Shown here one piece after another: positions 1 through 8,360 of a DNA stretch of 64,000 bases. The notes beneath the pieces were generated by a model that did not search any database, was not told the DNA's origin, and was given only the letters and a program-made list of their open reading frames with translations. Origin of the DNA: Acidovorax sp. GBBC 1281 (GTDB lineage: Bacteria; Pseudomonadota; Gammaproteobacteria; Burkholderiales; Burkholderiaceae_C). Location: the NCBI RefSeq assembly GCF_028473645.1, contig NZ_CP097269.1:5417501-5481500 (forward strand), in the 5' to 3' direction. The position numbers and the translations under genes are program-made. Numbering within the stretch: position 1 is the stretch's first letter; every line of letters begins with the position of its first letter.

Positions 1-479
1 CCTTCCCATGATGCGCGTCACACACTTACTGGATCGGATCTTTGAGAGCATTCGCTAAAAATACTACATAGGCTCGATGCGCCGTGGGTGTCTTGCACAC
101 CCCAAGGACGGCCTTGGGGCTTGGATCTGAGCGGCTCCTCTGTTCGGAATTGTGAGCTTGTGCGGCGTGTGAGCAGTCGTTCAAGCCGCGCACCGCCCAA
201 TCGCAGCACTCAGTCAGCTATGCCGCGCATAGCGGCCGGTCAAGCCAGCGCAGGCCGTCGAACTGTATGCCGGCTTAACCGAATCAACTGTGAGCTGGCT
301 TGCCGGCACCGGCCGGCTCTTTACGCTGCCAAGCAGTCTTTCAAAAGCGATCAGCAGCCACGACACGCCGTGCATAGGTTTCCTGAATGCCATACAAGAC
401 CCCGCAAAGACAGAAGGCGTAGCGGAGCATCACCCCGATACGCCTTGTCCACCAGCTCACCCGAACCAGCGTAACCCCC
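1..479. other. lower-G+C stretch without a convincing gene
   Basis: This stretch is visibly less G+C-rich than the rest of the window. The only open frames are short, use codons unlike the neighbours and have no ribosome binding site. The most protein-like frame runs on the + strand from about 239 to 496 with no ATG before 290, and I do not recognise its product. A perfect hairpin lies at 100-119 (CCCCAAGG, loop ACGG, CCTTGGGG) without a T tract. The tract could be the eroded end of a foreign insert or a gene relic, but nothing proves that. Confidence 0.4.
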
Positions 480-1244
480 TCAAAACCGATAACTAACCCC
501 TGCCGTCACCACCAGCGGATCCAGCCGCACCTTCGCATGTGCGGGCGCCCTACCCAGCGCCGGCAGCGTGCCGGTCGCCGTGGTCTTGAGCCAGATCTTC
601 TTGGCATCCACGAAGAAGCTCCAGCGTGCATCCAGCGGCACCTCGAAGCCGACCTGCAGCACGGGGCCGATGCCGTTCTTGACATGCAGGTCCGACACGA
701 AGCCGTCGCGGGATTCCAGCACCAGCGTGTAGTTGATGCCAGCGCCAAGGTAGGGCCGCACGGGGCCTTCGTCCCACAGCTGGCGGCGCACGGACAGCAC
801 CGCGGGGCCGTACTTCACCTTGCCGAGCGTGCCCGCGCCAGCCAGGGCGCCGGCGCCCTTGAGCGCGGTGGTGGGCGGCAGTCCGAGGGCGAGTTCGGCG
901 CTCCAGCCCGGGTAAAAGTCGTAGATGGCGCCGAAGCCGATGCTGTCGTTGGAGTCGGCCTTGGCACTGGCGCCGGGCACCAGTTGGCCGCCGGCCCGCA
1001 CTTCGGCCGAGGTGCTGAAGCCGATGTGCGCGGGGCCCGCGTAGATGCGCCAGGGCGAGGGTGATGACGCATCCGGCGATGCCGGGGTCTGCGCGTATGC
1101 CTGTGCGGGCAGTGCCGCGATGAGGCTGCCGACAGCGGCTGCCACGGCCAAGACAGCGGCGGCCTGGCGTGCCCGGGCGCGCGGGCAAGCGGGCCGCGCC
1201 GAGAAACAGCGCGCGGTGATGTGGTGGTGTGCAATGCATTGCAT
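480..1244 (-). CDS. OmpW-family outer membrane protein
   Basis: Predicted 254-residue small outer-membrane beta-barrel. The N-terminus has an Arg-rich region, a hydrophobic core at about 29-45 and an Ala-X-Ala signal peptidase site near 47-51. The mature part shows the OmpW pattern: IYAGPAHIGFS near the start, a FGAIYDFYPGWSAEL strand, PYLGAGINYT in the middle, and a terminal YRF whose Phe is the usual barrel-assembly signal. OmpW proteins form eight-stranded barrels thought to pass small hydrophobic molecules; the substrate here is unknown. The ATG at 1244 has AGGAGA eight bases upstream. It lies 85 bp behind the hydrolase gene on the same strand and may be co-transcribed. Confidence 0.85.
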   Translation of the reverse strand: MQCIAHHHITARCFSARPACPRARARQAAAVLAVAAAVGSLIAALPAQAYAQTPASPDASSPSPWRIYAGPAHIGFSTSAEVRAGGQLVPGASAKADSNDSIGFGAIYDFYPGWSAELALGLPPTTALKGAGALAGAGTLGKVKYGPAVLSVRRQLWDEGPVRPYLGAGINYTLVLESRDGFVSDLHVKNGIGPVLQVGFEVPLDARWSFFVDAKKIWLKTTATGTLPALGRAPAHAKVRLDPLVVTAGVSYRF

Positions 1245-1329
1245 GGTGTCGTCTCCTGAATTGATTTGTCTGTGTCTTCTCTTCGCTTTTGCCGTACTGC
1301 GGCGTGGGCGCAGCGGCGGCGCCTGCCGA

Positions 1330-2058
1330 TCAGTCCCGGCCGGCCCGCTCGATGCCGCGCGCGAAGCCTTCGGGGTCGGTGAACAGCGCCTCGTGGCTGC
1401 CGCCCGCCTCCACGTAGCGGAACAGGCCCAGCCGTTCCGACAGGCGCGGGTGCCAAGGCAGGCTGTGGGGCAGCGCGGTGTCTTCGCGGCAGTTCAGGTA
1501 CGACTTGCCCAGCGCCAGCGCGGCAGTGGGCTGCGACAGGGCGATGGGGTCGGTCAGGCAGCGCAGCGGCTGCGGGTGCAGCAGGGCGTAGGTGCTGCGC
1601 GCCAGATCGGCATCGGCGTCGTTGATGAAGCATTCGCGCCAGACCTCGAAGGGCAGTTGCACGCCACCGCCTGCAGCGGCCGCGAGGCCCTCGAACATGG
1701 CGCGGTAGTGCGGGGGTGCCATGTCGCACAGGGCTTCGCCGGGCAGCGGCACGAAGGCGTTCACATAGACCAGCCGCCGGATGCGTTCGGGCACGCGGTC
1801 GGCAGCGCCGGACAGCAGCATGCCGCCGTAGCTGTGGCCGACGAGCCGCACTTCGCGCAGGTCGTTCGACGCGAGGAACTGCACCAGCCCGTCGATCGCA
1901 TCCTGCAGGCCCAGCGGGGCCGTGCCGTCGCCGGGGCGGTTGCCCGGCAGCGTGGGGCAGTGCACGGTGTGGCCGCGTGCGCGCAGGTGCTCCGCGGTGG
2001 CTTGCAGCGTGTCGCCCGTGTGCCAGGCGCCGTGGACCAGGACGTAGGTGTCCGCCAT
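1330..2058 (-). CDS. alpha/beta hydrolase (plant-esterase-like type)
   Basis: 242-residue single-domain alpha/beta hydrolase. VLVHGAWH at 6-13 is the oxyanion-hole HG motif, GHSYGG at 74-79 is the nucleophile elbow with Ser76, and a C-terminal GGSHEALFTDP segment supplies the probable catalytic His. The short lid and the HGAWH opening resemble the methylesterase/hydroxynitrile lyase-like branch common in bacteria. The protein has no signal peptide, so it is cytosolic. The substrate cannot be read from sequence. It precedes the OmpW-like gene on the same strand and lies about 200 bp downstream of the broken AraC gene. Confidence 0.85.
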   Translation of the reverse strand: MADTYVLVHGAWHTGDTLQATAEHLRARGHTVHCPTLPGNRPGDGTAPLGLQDAIDGLVQFLASNDLREVRLVGHSYGGMLLSGAADRVPERIRRLVYVNAFVPLPGEALCDMAPPHYRAMFEGLAAAAGGGVQLPFEVWRECFINDADADLARSTYALLHPQPLRCLTDPIALSQPTAALALGKSYLNCREDTALPHSLPWHPRLSERLGLFRYVEAGGSHEALFTDPEGFARGIERAGRD

Positions 2059-2257
2059 GTCGTTGTCTCCTTGTGATGTGGGAGACCCATGGTGTCGCGC
2101 CTGCCGGTCCGTGGATGGCCGATGCGTGCCAGCGTGGCGGACGCTGCGTGCCGTACGGCTGGCCTTTAACCGGCGCCGGCCATTGGCTCCGCCTCGCCGT
2201 GCTGCGGCACTGTCTGCGGCGCCCCTTGCCTGGTTGCCCGACTGAGTCCAGGCCGTG

Positions 2258-3270
2258 TCAGTGCGGACTGTCGAAGGCTCGCGTTGGCGCGCAGCGCTCC
2301 TGCGCGGGGGTTCTGCCGCACCACTGGCGGCAGGCGCGTGCGAAGTGCGACGGGTCCAGGAAGCCCGCGCGCCGGCCGATCTCGGCCACCGTCAGGTGCC
2401 GGTGCGAGGGCGCATGCAGCATGCGCTGCGCCACCGCCATGCGCTCGCGCATGAGCAGCAGCGCGAAGGTGCTTCCGCCCGCCGACAGGGCGCGGTGCAG
2501 GGTGCGCAGCGACACGCCCACGTCATCGGCCACGTCGGCGGCGATGAGGCCGTGCTCGCCAAAGCGCTGGCGCACGCAGTGCTCGATGCGCTGCGCAGGC
2601 CGGGCTGGGGCGGCGCCTCGGGCGCAATGCCGCAGGCCAGCGACAACAGGCCGCCCAGGTGCTCGGCCTGCAGCGTGCCCAGGCGGGCGGGCTGTTCGGC
2701 GCGCAGCTGGGTCACGTAGGCGCTCAGCACCCGGCCCCATCCGGCGGTGCCGTCCACGCGCCGGCCCAGCCAGCGGTCGGCGGCGGGCAGCCAGGTGTCC
2801 AGCCAGCCGATGGGGATCTGGATGGAGACGGTGTCCACCGCCTCGGGAAATTCCAGCAAATAGCGGCGGCGCGAGTCGATCAGTGCCAGGTCGCCCGGCA
2901 GCAGGCGCGCGGCGCCGGCATCGTCCTGCGCGACGTGGCAGGGCGACGACTCCTTGCAGAGCAGGTAGTAGAAGTTGTCGCCCCCGCTGCGGCGGATGCC
3001 CTGCAAGGTGCGGCGCACGCGCTGCGCGCTGCCGCTCACGCGGTTGACGCGCAGGCCGCCGCAGGGCATGGAGGCGAGCGTGGCCGAGAACGCCTGGCGC
3101 TGGCCGGGCTCCACCTCCATGTCGAGGAAGCAGTCGCAGACCGCGCCGACCCAGTAGTCCGCCCGCTGCGCGGCAGGAACGGCATCGGTGCTCCACGTGC
3201 GGATGGCGCATTCCATGGCCTGCCTGTCGCCGGTCGGCTCCGACTGCATTGCTATGCTTTTGGATGCCAT
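2258..3270 (-). pseudogene. AraC-family regulator interrupted by a frameshift
   Basis: The ATG at 3270 is preceded by AGGGAGAG and opens a frame encoding an AraC-binding-like sensor domain (ADYWVGAVCDCF near the start, NFYYLLCKESS, then AEHLGGLLSLACGIAPEAPP). Around 2592-2640 the reading frame is lost: the first frame stops at 2392. The two-helix AraC DNA-binding domain (VGVSLRTLHRAL, then LTVAEIGRRAGFLDPSHFAR) continues in another frame to a TGA at 2258. Restoring one missing base just before the codons for QRIEHC would rejoin both halves. Whether this is a real null allele or an assembly error cannot be told here. It lies 53 bp downstream of the gentisate-operon permease and may once have had its own role. 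Confidence 0.75.
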
Positions 3271-3323
3271 GGTGCGCTCTCCCTGTGCGCTGCGGGCCGT
3301 TTTGGCTTGAATGGGCGCTCGGC

Positions 3324-4649
3324 TCAGGCGTCCCTGCGCACACGCCCGAGCAGCAGCACCGCCGCAGCCGCCAGCACCGCGGGCACGGCAGCCACCAGGA
3401 TGATGGACGCAGGCGACCAGGCCGCGGCCAGCAGGGCGCCGCCTGCCAGCGGCCCGACGATGGCGCCGATGCGGCCCACGCCCAGCGCCCATCCCACGCC
3501 GGTGGCGCGGATGTGGGTGGGGTAGATGGCGGCGGCCAGCGCGTTGCAGCCGATCTGCGCGCCCACCACGCCGAAGCCCGAGAGCGCGGCACCCGCCAGC
3601 AGCCCCGTAAGGTTCTGCCCGCTGAAGGCGATCAGCGCGATGAAGCCGGCCGAGGCAGCATAGGCCGCGCCCAGCACGGTGTAGGCGCTGAAGCGGTCGA
3701 TGAGCCGGCCCAGCGCGAGCGCGCCGACCACGCCGCCCAGGTTGAGCATGGCGGTGGAGAGAATGGCCTTTTCCAGCGGCAGGCCGGCGCTTTTGAGCAG
3801 CGTGGGCAGCCAGTTGACCAGGAAGTACATGACCAGCAGGTTCATGAAAAACGCCAGCCACAGCAGCACCGTGGTGGGCAGGCGGCCGTGGCGAAACAGT
3901 TCGAACACCGAGAAGCCCGCCTGCACGCCCGCGGCCTCGCCGCGCAGCCCGGCCATCACCGTGGCCGGGTCTTCGCCCGGGTAGGCGCTTTTGACGATGG
4001 GTTCGTAGCGCGCGGGCGCGGCGCCGCTGGCGGCCAGGTAGCGCAACGATTCGGGCAGCAGCGCGGCCAGCACCGGCAGCAGCAGCAGGGGCAGCACGCC
4101 GCCCAGCACGAACACCGAGTGCCAGTCGAAATGCGCGATGAGCCAGCTGGAGATCAGCCCGCCCAGTGTGGAGCCCAGCGGAAAGCCGCAGAACATCACC
4201 GTGACCAGCGTGGCGCGCAGGCGCTGCGGCGCATATTCGCTGGTCAGGGCGATGATGTTGGGCATGGCCGCGCCCAGGCCCACGCCGGTGATGAAGCGGT
4301 AGGCCAACAGCTCGTTCATGCTGGTGGCCCAGGCCGTGAGCAGCGCGAACAGGCCGAAGATGAAGGTGGACAGCAGGATGATCTTCTTGCGGCCCCAGCG
4401 GTCGGCGGCCGGGCTGAGCAGGAAGGCGCCGGCCATGAGGCCGAAGAGGCCGGCCGCGAAGATGGGCCCGAACTCCGAGGGCTTGAGCCCCCAGTCTTCA
4501 GCGATGCGCGGCGCCACGTAAGCGATGGATTGGGTATCGAAGCCGTCGAGCATGGCGACGATGGCGCACAGCAGCGTCACGCGCAGCTGCAGCGGCCCGA
4601 AGGCGGCGCGGTCTGCCGCCGGGATGCCGGCGGCCATGGATGGGGTCAT
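3324..4649 (-). CDS. aromatic acid:H+ symporter, MFS superfamily
   Basis: 441-residue twelve-helix major facilitator permease of the AAHS group (PcaK/BenK/MhbT type). DGFDTQSIAYVAP in the first helix (Asp35 and Asp38) is the AAHS signature, and DRWGRKK at 83-89 is the conserved loop between helices 2 and 3. It sits last in the gentisate operon, so the likely cargo is gentisate, 3-hydroxybenzoate or a related aromatic acid imported with protons. The chosen ATG at 4649 has GGAGAG seven bases upstream; an in-frame ATG at 4688 is possible but has poorer support. Confidence 0.88.
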   Translation of the reverse strand: MTPSMAAGIPAADRAAFGPLQLRVTLLCAIVAMLDGFDTQSIAYVAPRIAEDWGLKPSEFGPIFAAGLFGLMAGAFLLSPAADRWGRKKIILLSTFIFGLFALLTAWATSMNELLAYRFITGVGLGAAMPNIIALTSEYAPQRLRATLVTVMFCGFPLGSTLGGLISSWLIAHFDWHSVFVLGGVLPLLLLPVLAALLPESLRYLAASGAAPARYEPIVKSAYPGEDPATVMAGLRGEAAGVQAGFSVFELFRHGRLPTTVLLWLAFFMNLLVMYFLVNWLPTLLKSAGLPLEKAILSTAMLNLGGVVGALALGRLIDRFSAYTVLGAAYAASAGFIALIAFSGQNLTGLLAGAALSGFGVVGAQIGCNALAAAIYPTHIRATGVGWALGVGRIGAIVGPLAGGALLAAAWSPASIILVAAVPAVLAAAAVLLLGRVRRDA

Positions 4650-4710
4650 TTTGTCTCTCTCCGTCTTGTAGGGATGGGGGTGGCTCATGGGCCGGGGACC
4701 ACAGGAAAAA

Positions 4711-5367
4711 TCAAGGCTGGTAGTCGGGCTGCTCCTGCGGTCGGGCCTCGATGAAGGCGGGGTGCCGGTCGGCGTGCGCGTACACGGCCATGGCACGCGC
4801 ATGGGGTTGGAGGTCGCAGCCTGCGCGCAGCGCGTTGGCCACCTGGGGCACCAGGCACACGTCGGCCAGCGTGAGCTGGTCGCCAAAGCACCAGGGACCG
4901 CCTTCGTCACCGTGCCTGGCAAGCAGCCGCTCCACAGCCTCGAAGCCCTCGGCCGCCCAGTGGGCGTACCAGGCGTCCTTCTGCGCCGCGCTCAGGGCCA
5001 GCGGCCCTTGCAGGTACTTCAGGATGCGCAGGTTGTTGACGGGGTGCATGTCGCAGGCGATGACATGGGCCAGCTCCAGCACACGGGCACGCAGCCGGGG
5101 CTCCAGCGGGATCAGGCGCGGCTCGGGGTGCCGCTGGTCCAGGTAGTCGAGGATGGCCATCGACTGGCCCAGGGCGAAGTCGCCGTCCACCAGCGTGGGC
5201 ACGACGCGCGAGGCGTTCAGTTCGGCATAGTCCGGCGCGCGGTGCTCGCCGGTGCGGATGTTCACCCCGTGGTAGTCGGCGGGCAGCCCTTTGAGGGCCA
5301 GCGCGATGCGCACCCGGTACGAGGTGGAGCTGTTGAAGAAGCTGTAGAGCTGCACGGCGGGCTCCAT
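4711..5367 (-). CDS. maiA: glutathione-dependent maleylpyruvate/maleylacetoacetate isomerase (zeta-class GST)
   Basis: 218-residue zeta-class glutathione transferase. The glutathione-activating motif SSTSYRVRIALALKG occupies residues 13-27, with the serine cluster typical of MaiA/NagL, followed by VVPTL and the SMAILDYLD glutathione-binding segment. These enzymes isomerise the cis double bond of ring-cleavage products using glutathione. Next to gentisate dioxygenase and fumarylpyruvate hydrolase the natural substrate is expected to be maleylpyruvate (NagL role) rather than maleylacetoacetate. The gene begins four bases after the hydrolase stop codon, so translation is probably coupled. Confidence 0.9.
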   Translation of the reverse strand: MEPAVQLYSFFNSSTSYRVRIALALKGLPADYHGVNIRTGEHRAPDYAELNASRVVPTLVDGDFALGQSMAILDYLDQRHPEPRLIPLEPRLRARVLELAHVIACDMHPVNNLRILKYLQGPLALSAAQKDAWYAHWAAEGFEAVERLLARHGDEGGPWCFGDQLTLADVCLVPQVANALRAGCDLQPHARAMAVYAHADRHPAFIEARPQEQPDYQP

Positions 5368-5371
5368 GGCG

Positions 5372-6070
5372 TCAGACCACGTCCACCCGCAGCTCGCCCA
5401 GGCGTTCCACGCCCACGACCATGCGGTCGCCGCGCACCACCGGGCCCACGCCTTCGGGGGTGCCGGTGTAGATCAGGTCGCCCGGCTCCAGGCGGAACCA
5501 GGTGGAAAGGTCGGCGATGGTCTCGGCCACCGACCAGATCAGGTGCGACACGTCGCTGCGCTGGCGGTCCGCGCCGTTCACGGTAAGCCAGATGCCGGCC
5601 TGCTCGAAGTGGCCCACGTCGCTGGCGCGGTGGATGGGCCCGATGGGCGCGGAGACATCGAAGGCCTTGCCGATCTCCCAGGGCCGGCCCATCTGGCGCA
5701 TTTCCATCTGCCGGTCGCGGCGGGTCATGTCCAGGCCCACGGCGTAACCCCAGGCATGTTCCAGCGCGTTCTCGCGGGCGATGTCGCTGCCCGCTTTGCC
5801 GATGGCGACCACCAACTCGGCCTCGTAGTGGTAGTTGTCGGTGCGCGAGGGGTACGGCAAGCGCAGGGTCTCGCCATGGGCCACGGGGATGACGGCATCG
5901 GCCGGCTTGCAGAAGAAGAAGGGCGGCTCGCGGTCGGGATCGAACCCCATCTCGCGGGCGTGGGCTGCGTAGTTGCGGCCCACGCAGTAGACGCGGCGCA
6001 CGGCGAAGGCATCGCCGCTGCCTGCAACGGGCACGGCAACGGAGGGAGGAGCGGGAAACACGAAGGCCAT
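5372..6070 (-). CDS. fumarylpyruvate hydrolase (FAH family)
   Basis: 232-residue fumarylacetoacetate-hydrolase-fold enzyme of the NagK type. Metal ligands are visible as Glu83 and Glu85 in YEAELVVAIGK and Asp114 in GYAVGLDMTRRD; the family end motif IYTGTPEGVGPV is present. It would split fumarylpyruvate into fumarate and pyruvate, the last step of the glutathione-dependent gentisate route. An ATG at 6070 is chosen although its Shine-Dalgarno is weak; a TTG five codons upstream is the alternative. It lies 47 bp downstream of the dioxygenase and four bases upstream of the isomerase. Confidence 0.9.
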   Translation of the reverse strand: MAFVFPAPPSVAVPVAGSGDAFAVRRVYCVGRNYAAHAREMGFDPDREPPFFFCKPADAVIPVAHGETLRLPYPSRTDNYHYEAELVVAIGKAGSDIARENALEHAWGYAVGLDMTRRDRQMEMRQMGRPWEIGKAFDVSAPIGPIHRASDVGHFEQAGIWLTVNGADRQRSDVSHLIWSVAETIADLSTWFRLEPGDLIYTGTPEGVGPVVRGDRMVVGVERLGELRVDVV

Positions 6071-6117
6071 GGAGGGGTCTTTCAAACGGGGATTGAAGAT
6101 TCAGGATGCGCAGCGGC

Positions 6118-7188
6118 TCACAGGCGCTCTTCGCGCAGCAGGCCCAGGGCCGCCTGCACCGGGCGGTCGGAATAGCTGAACAGCACCGCGTCCTGCGTCG
6201 CGGCCAGCTGCACGGGCGCCCACGAGGGAGCGACGAAGGTGTCGCGCGGGCCGAACTGGAAGGTGCGTTCGCCGATGCGCGCCGTGCCCTGGCCCTCGAC
6301 CACGCTGAACACGGTCGCATCGGTGGTGCGGTAGGTGCGGCCCTGGAAGCCGGCCGGCAGGAACTGCATGAACGTGGCCATGGTGGGCATGGGCCACCCC
6401 CCGGTGGCGGGGTTCACGTAGCGCAGCTTGACGCCGTCCCAGGCGTCCAGCTCGCCCTGGCGGAACAGCCGGTCCAGCGCCTCGCGGCTGCGCTCGTAGG
6501 GGTAGCTGAAGAGGGGCGAGGTCGATCCCTCCACCGCGCGGTGGCGCACCGGCACCATGTTGTGGCCGAAGGCGGCAAAGCTGTGCCCCTCGGCCCGGCT
6601 CACGGGTTGCACCGCCTCGGGGTAGTTCTCCGCGAAGCCCGCATCCAGGTGGCCGATGAGGGGAATGTCGAGCCCGTCGAGCCAGACCACGGGCTCGCCA
6701 CCGTCCGCCACCGCCGGGTTGCCGTGGTCGTGCCAGGTCCACGAGGGGGTGATGATGAAGTCGCCCGGGTGCATGGTGGTGCGCTCGCCGTTGACGGCCG
6801 TGTAGGCACCCTGCCCTTCCACGATGAAGCGCAGCGCCGACTGCGTGTGGCGGTGGCTGGGCGCCACCTCGCCGGGCAGGATGAGCTGCAGCCCCGCATA
6901 CAGCGTGGAGGTGATGCTCGCGCGGCCGGGCAGGCCGGGGTTTTCCAGGATGAGCACGCGGCGCACCGCTTCCTCGGCGCTGATGACGTCGCCGGCCTGC
7001 GTCACCAGCGGGCGCACGTCCTCGTATTTCCAGAAGGCGGGCACGGCCCGCGGGCGGGGTTCGCGCGGCACCAGGCTGTGCAGCGATTCCCAGAGCGGGG
7101 CCATGCCGTGGCGGGCGATGTGGTCGTAGTAGGCCTGCCGGTCGGCGGATGCGGCGGCAGGCGGCGATGCCAGGGTGGGCGTGTCCAT
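6118..7188 (-). CDS. gtdA: gentisate 1,2-dioxygenase
   Basis: 356-residue bicupin ring-cleavage dioxygenase. The N-terminal cupin carries the Fe(II) site: His112 and His114 in [16 protein letters not shown] and a third histidine in TWHDHGNP at about 153. A second cupin lies at about 270-350 ([14 protein letters not shown]). It opens gentisate between C1 and C2 to maleylpyruvate. The ATG at 7188 has AGGAGA eight bases upstream. It is the first gene of the leftward gentisate operon (dioxygenase, hydrolase, isomerase, permease), divergent from a LysR regulator across a 163-bp A+T-rich gap. Confidence 0.92.
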   Translation of the reverse strand: MDTPTLASPPAAASADRQAYYDHIARHGMAPLWESLHSLVPREPRPRAVPAFWKYEDVRPLVTQAGDVISAEEAVRRVLILENPGLPGRASITSTLYAGLQLILPGEVAPSHRHTQSALRFIVEGQGAYTAVNGERTTMHPGDFIITPSWTWHDHGNPAVADGGEPVVWLDGLDIPLIGHLDAGFAENYPEAVQPVSRAEGHSFAAFGHNMVPVRHRAVEGSTSPLFSYPYERSREALDRLFRQGELDAWDGVKLRYVNPATGGWPMPTMATFMQFLPAGFQGRTYRTTDATVFSVVEGQGTARIGERTFQFGPRDTFVAPSWAPVQLAATQDAVLFSYSDRPVQAALGLLREERL

Positions 7189-7306
7189 GGGTTGTCTCCT
7201 GTGTCTGCGGCCAGCCATGCCAAAGCGCTCGAATGCGCGTTGCCAGCCGGTCCATGGGGCGGATTATTCGAACCCGTCGATAGTCCGTAAAATCATTTAT
7301 TGGTCT

Positions 7307-7326
7307 TATCCATAATCTTTTGGATA
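7307..7326. promoter_or_regulatory. inverted repeat in the divergent gentisate/LysR promoter region
   Basis: TATCCA, eight bases, TGGATA forms a dyad in the A+T-rich gap between the dioxygenase start at 7188 and the LysR start at 7352. LysR-type activators usually bind such interrupted dyads with a T-N11-A core and also repress their own gene. The location suits this role; binding itself is inferred. Confidence 0.5.
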
Positions 7327-7351
7327 TACCTTCAACACCACCGACGACCCC

Positions 7352-8272
7352 ATGGACTGGACCCACCGCCTGCGCCTGCGACAGCTGCAGATGCTTTTGA
7401 GCCTGGCGCAGACCGGCAACATGAGCCAGTCGGCGCAGTTGCTCCACACCGCGCAGCCCGCGCTCTCCAAGTGGCTCAAGGAGCTGGAGGAGGACCTGGG
7501 CATGGTGCTGTTCGAGCGCCATGCGCGCGGGCTCAAGCCCACGCCCCAGGGCGAGGCGCTGATCGCCCATGCCCGGCGCATCGAGGCCCACCTGGACAGC
7601 GCCCGCGACGACATGCAGGCCCTGCGCGACGGCGGCAGCGGGCTGGTGGCGGTGGGCACCTCGGGTGCGTCGGCGTCCGACGTGGTGCCCATGGCGGTGC
7701 TGCGCCTGCTGGAGTGGCTGCCGCGCGCACAGATCCGGCTGGCCGAAAGCACCATGAACGTGCTCATGCAGCAGCTGGCCCATGGCGAACTGGACGTGGT
7801 GGTGGGCCGCTCCGCGCCCGAACTGCACGACACGCACATCCACACCGAGATGCTGTACATGGAGCCCATCCACTTGGTGGCGCGCCCGCAGCACCCGCTG
7901 CTGCGGCAGGAGCGCGCGCTGGAATGGGGCGATCTCATGGCCTACCGCTGGCTCGTCTGGCCGCGCGGCACGCCGATCCGCAACGCGCTGGAGGGCGCGC
8001 TGGCAACCGCTGGGCATGCGCTGCCGCAGGGCAGCGTGGAATCCAACTCCGTCACGCTCAACCTCACGCTGCTGGGCCACAGCGACATGATCGGCATGGC
8101 CTCGCACCGCGCGGCGCTGCGGTTTTCGCACATGGGCGCGCTGCGCGTGCTGCCGGTGCGGCTGTCGGGCTTCGGCTCGGTATCGATGTACTGGCGCGAG
8201 AACACCACCGACCGGGCGGCCGTGGCCAGCATGCTGCGCGCCCTGCGCGAGGCCGCCGCACCCGCCTCCTGA
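7352..8272 (+). CDS. LysR-type regulator, probable activator of the gentisate operon
   Basis: 306-residue LysR-family protein. A winged helix-turn-helix covers about residues 5-62 (LRQLQMLLSLAQTGNMSQSA, then PALSKWLKELEEDLG), followed by a periplasmic-binding-like effector domain at about 90-295. The PALSKWLKELE form resembles the GbpR/CbbR-like branch. It is divergent from gentisate dioxygenase, the classical arrangement for activators of aromatic catabolism, and the effector is probably gentisate or its precursor. The inducer cannot be deduced from sequence. Confidence 0.88.
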   Translation: MDWTHRLRLRQLQMLLSLAQTGNMSQSAQLLHTAQPALSKWLKELEEDLGMVLFERHARGLKPTPQGEALIAHARRIEAHLDSARDDMQALRDGGSGLVAVGTSGASASDVVPMAVLRLLEWLPRAQIRLAESTMNVLMQQLAHGELDVVVGRSAPELHDTHIHTEMLYMEPIHLVARPQHPLLRQERALEWGDLMAYRWLVWPRGTPIRNALEGALATAGHALPQGSVESNSVTLNLTLLGHSDMIGMASHRAALRFSHMGALRVLPVRLSGFGSVSMYWRENTTDRAAVASMLRALREAAAPAS

Positions 8273-8360
8273 CCCCACGCCAGGGCGTGCAGGCCCGTGC
8301 CATTGGGGGCACCATGGCGGCCTGGGCGCACGGTGCGCCCCCACGCGCAGGAGACAACCC

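Noticed and set aside
100..119. CCCCAAGG/CCTTGGGG hairpin
   Set aside because: No T tract and no gene it could terminate in the window.
88..474. Open + frame of 128 codons at the left edge
   Set aside because: Arg/Ser-rich product with no start signal or recognisable domain; treated as non-coding.
8324..8340. GGGCGCA/TGCGCCC hairpin between LysR and the AidB-like gene
   Set aside because: Perfect stem but no T tract; may be a chance GC dyad, so not called a terminator.
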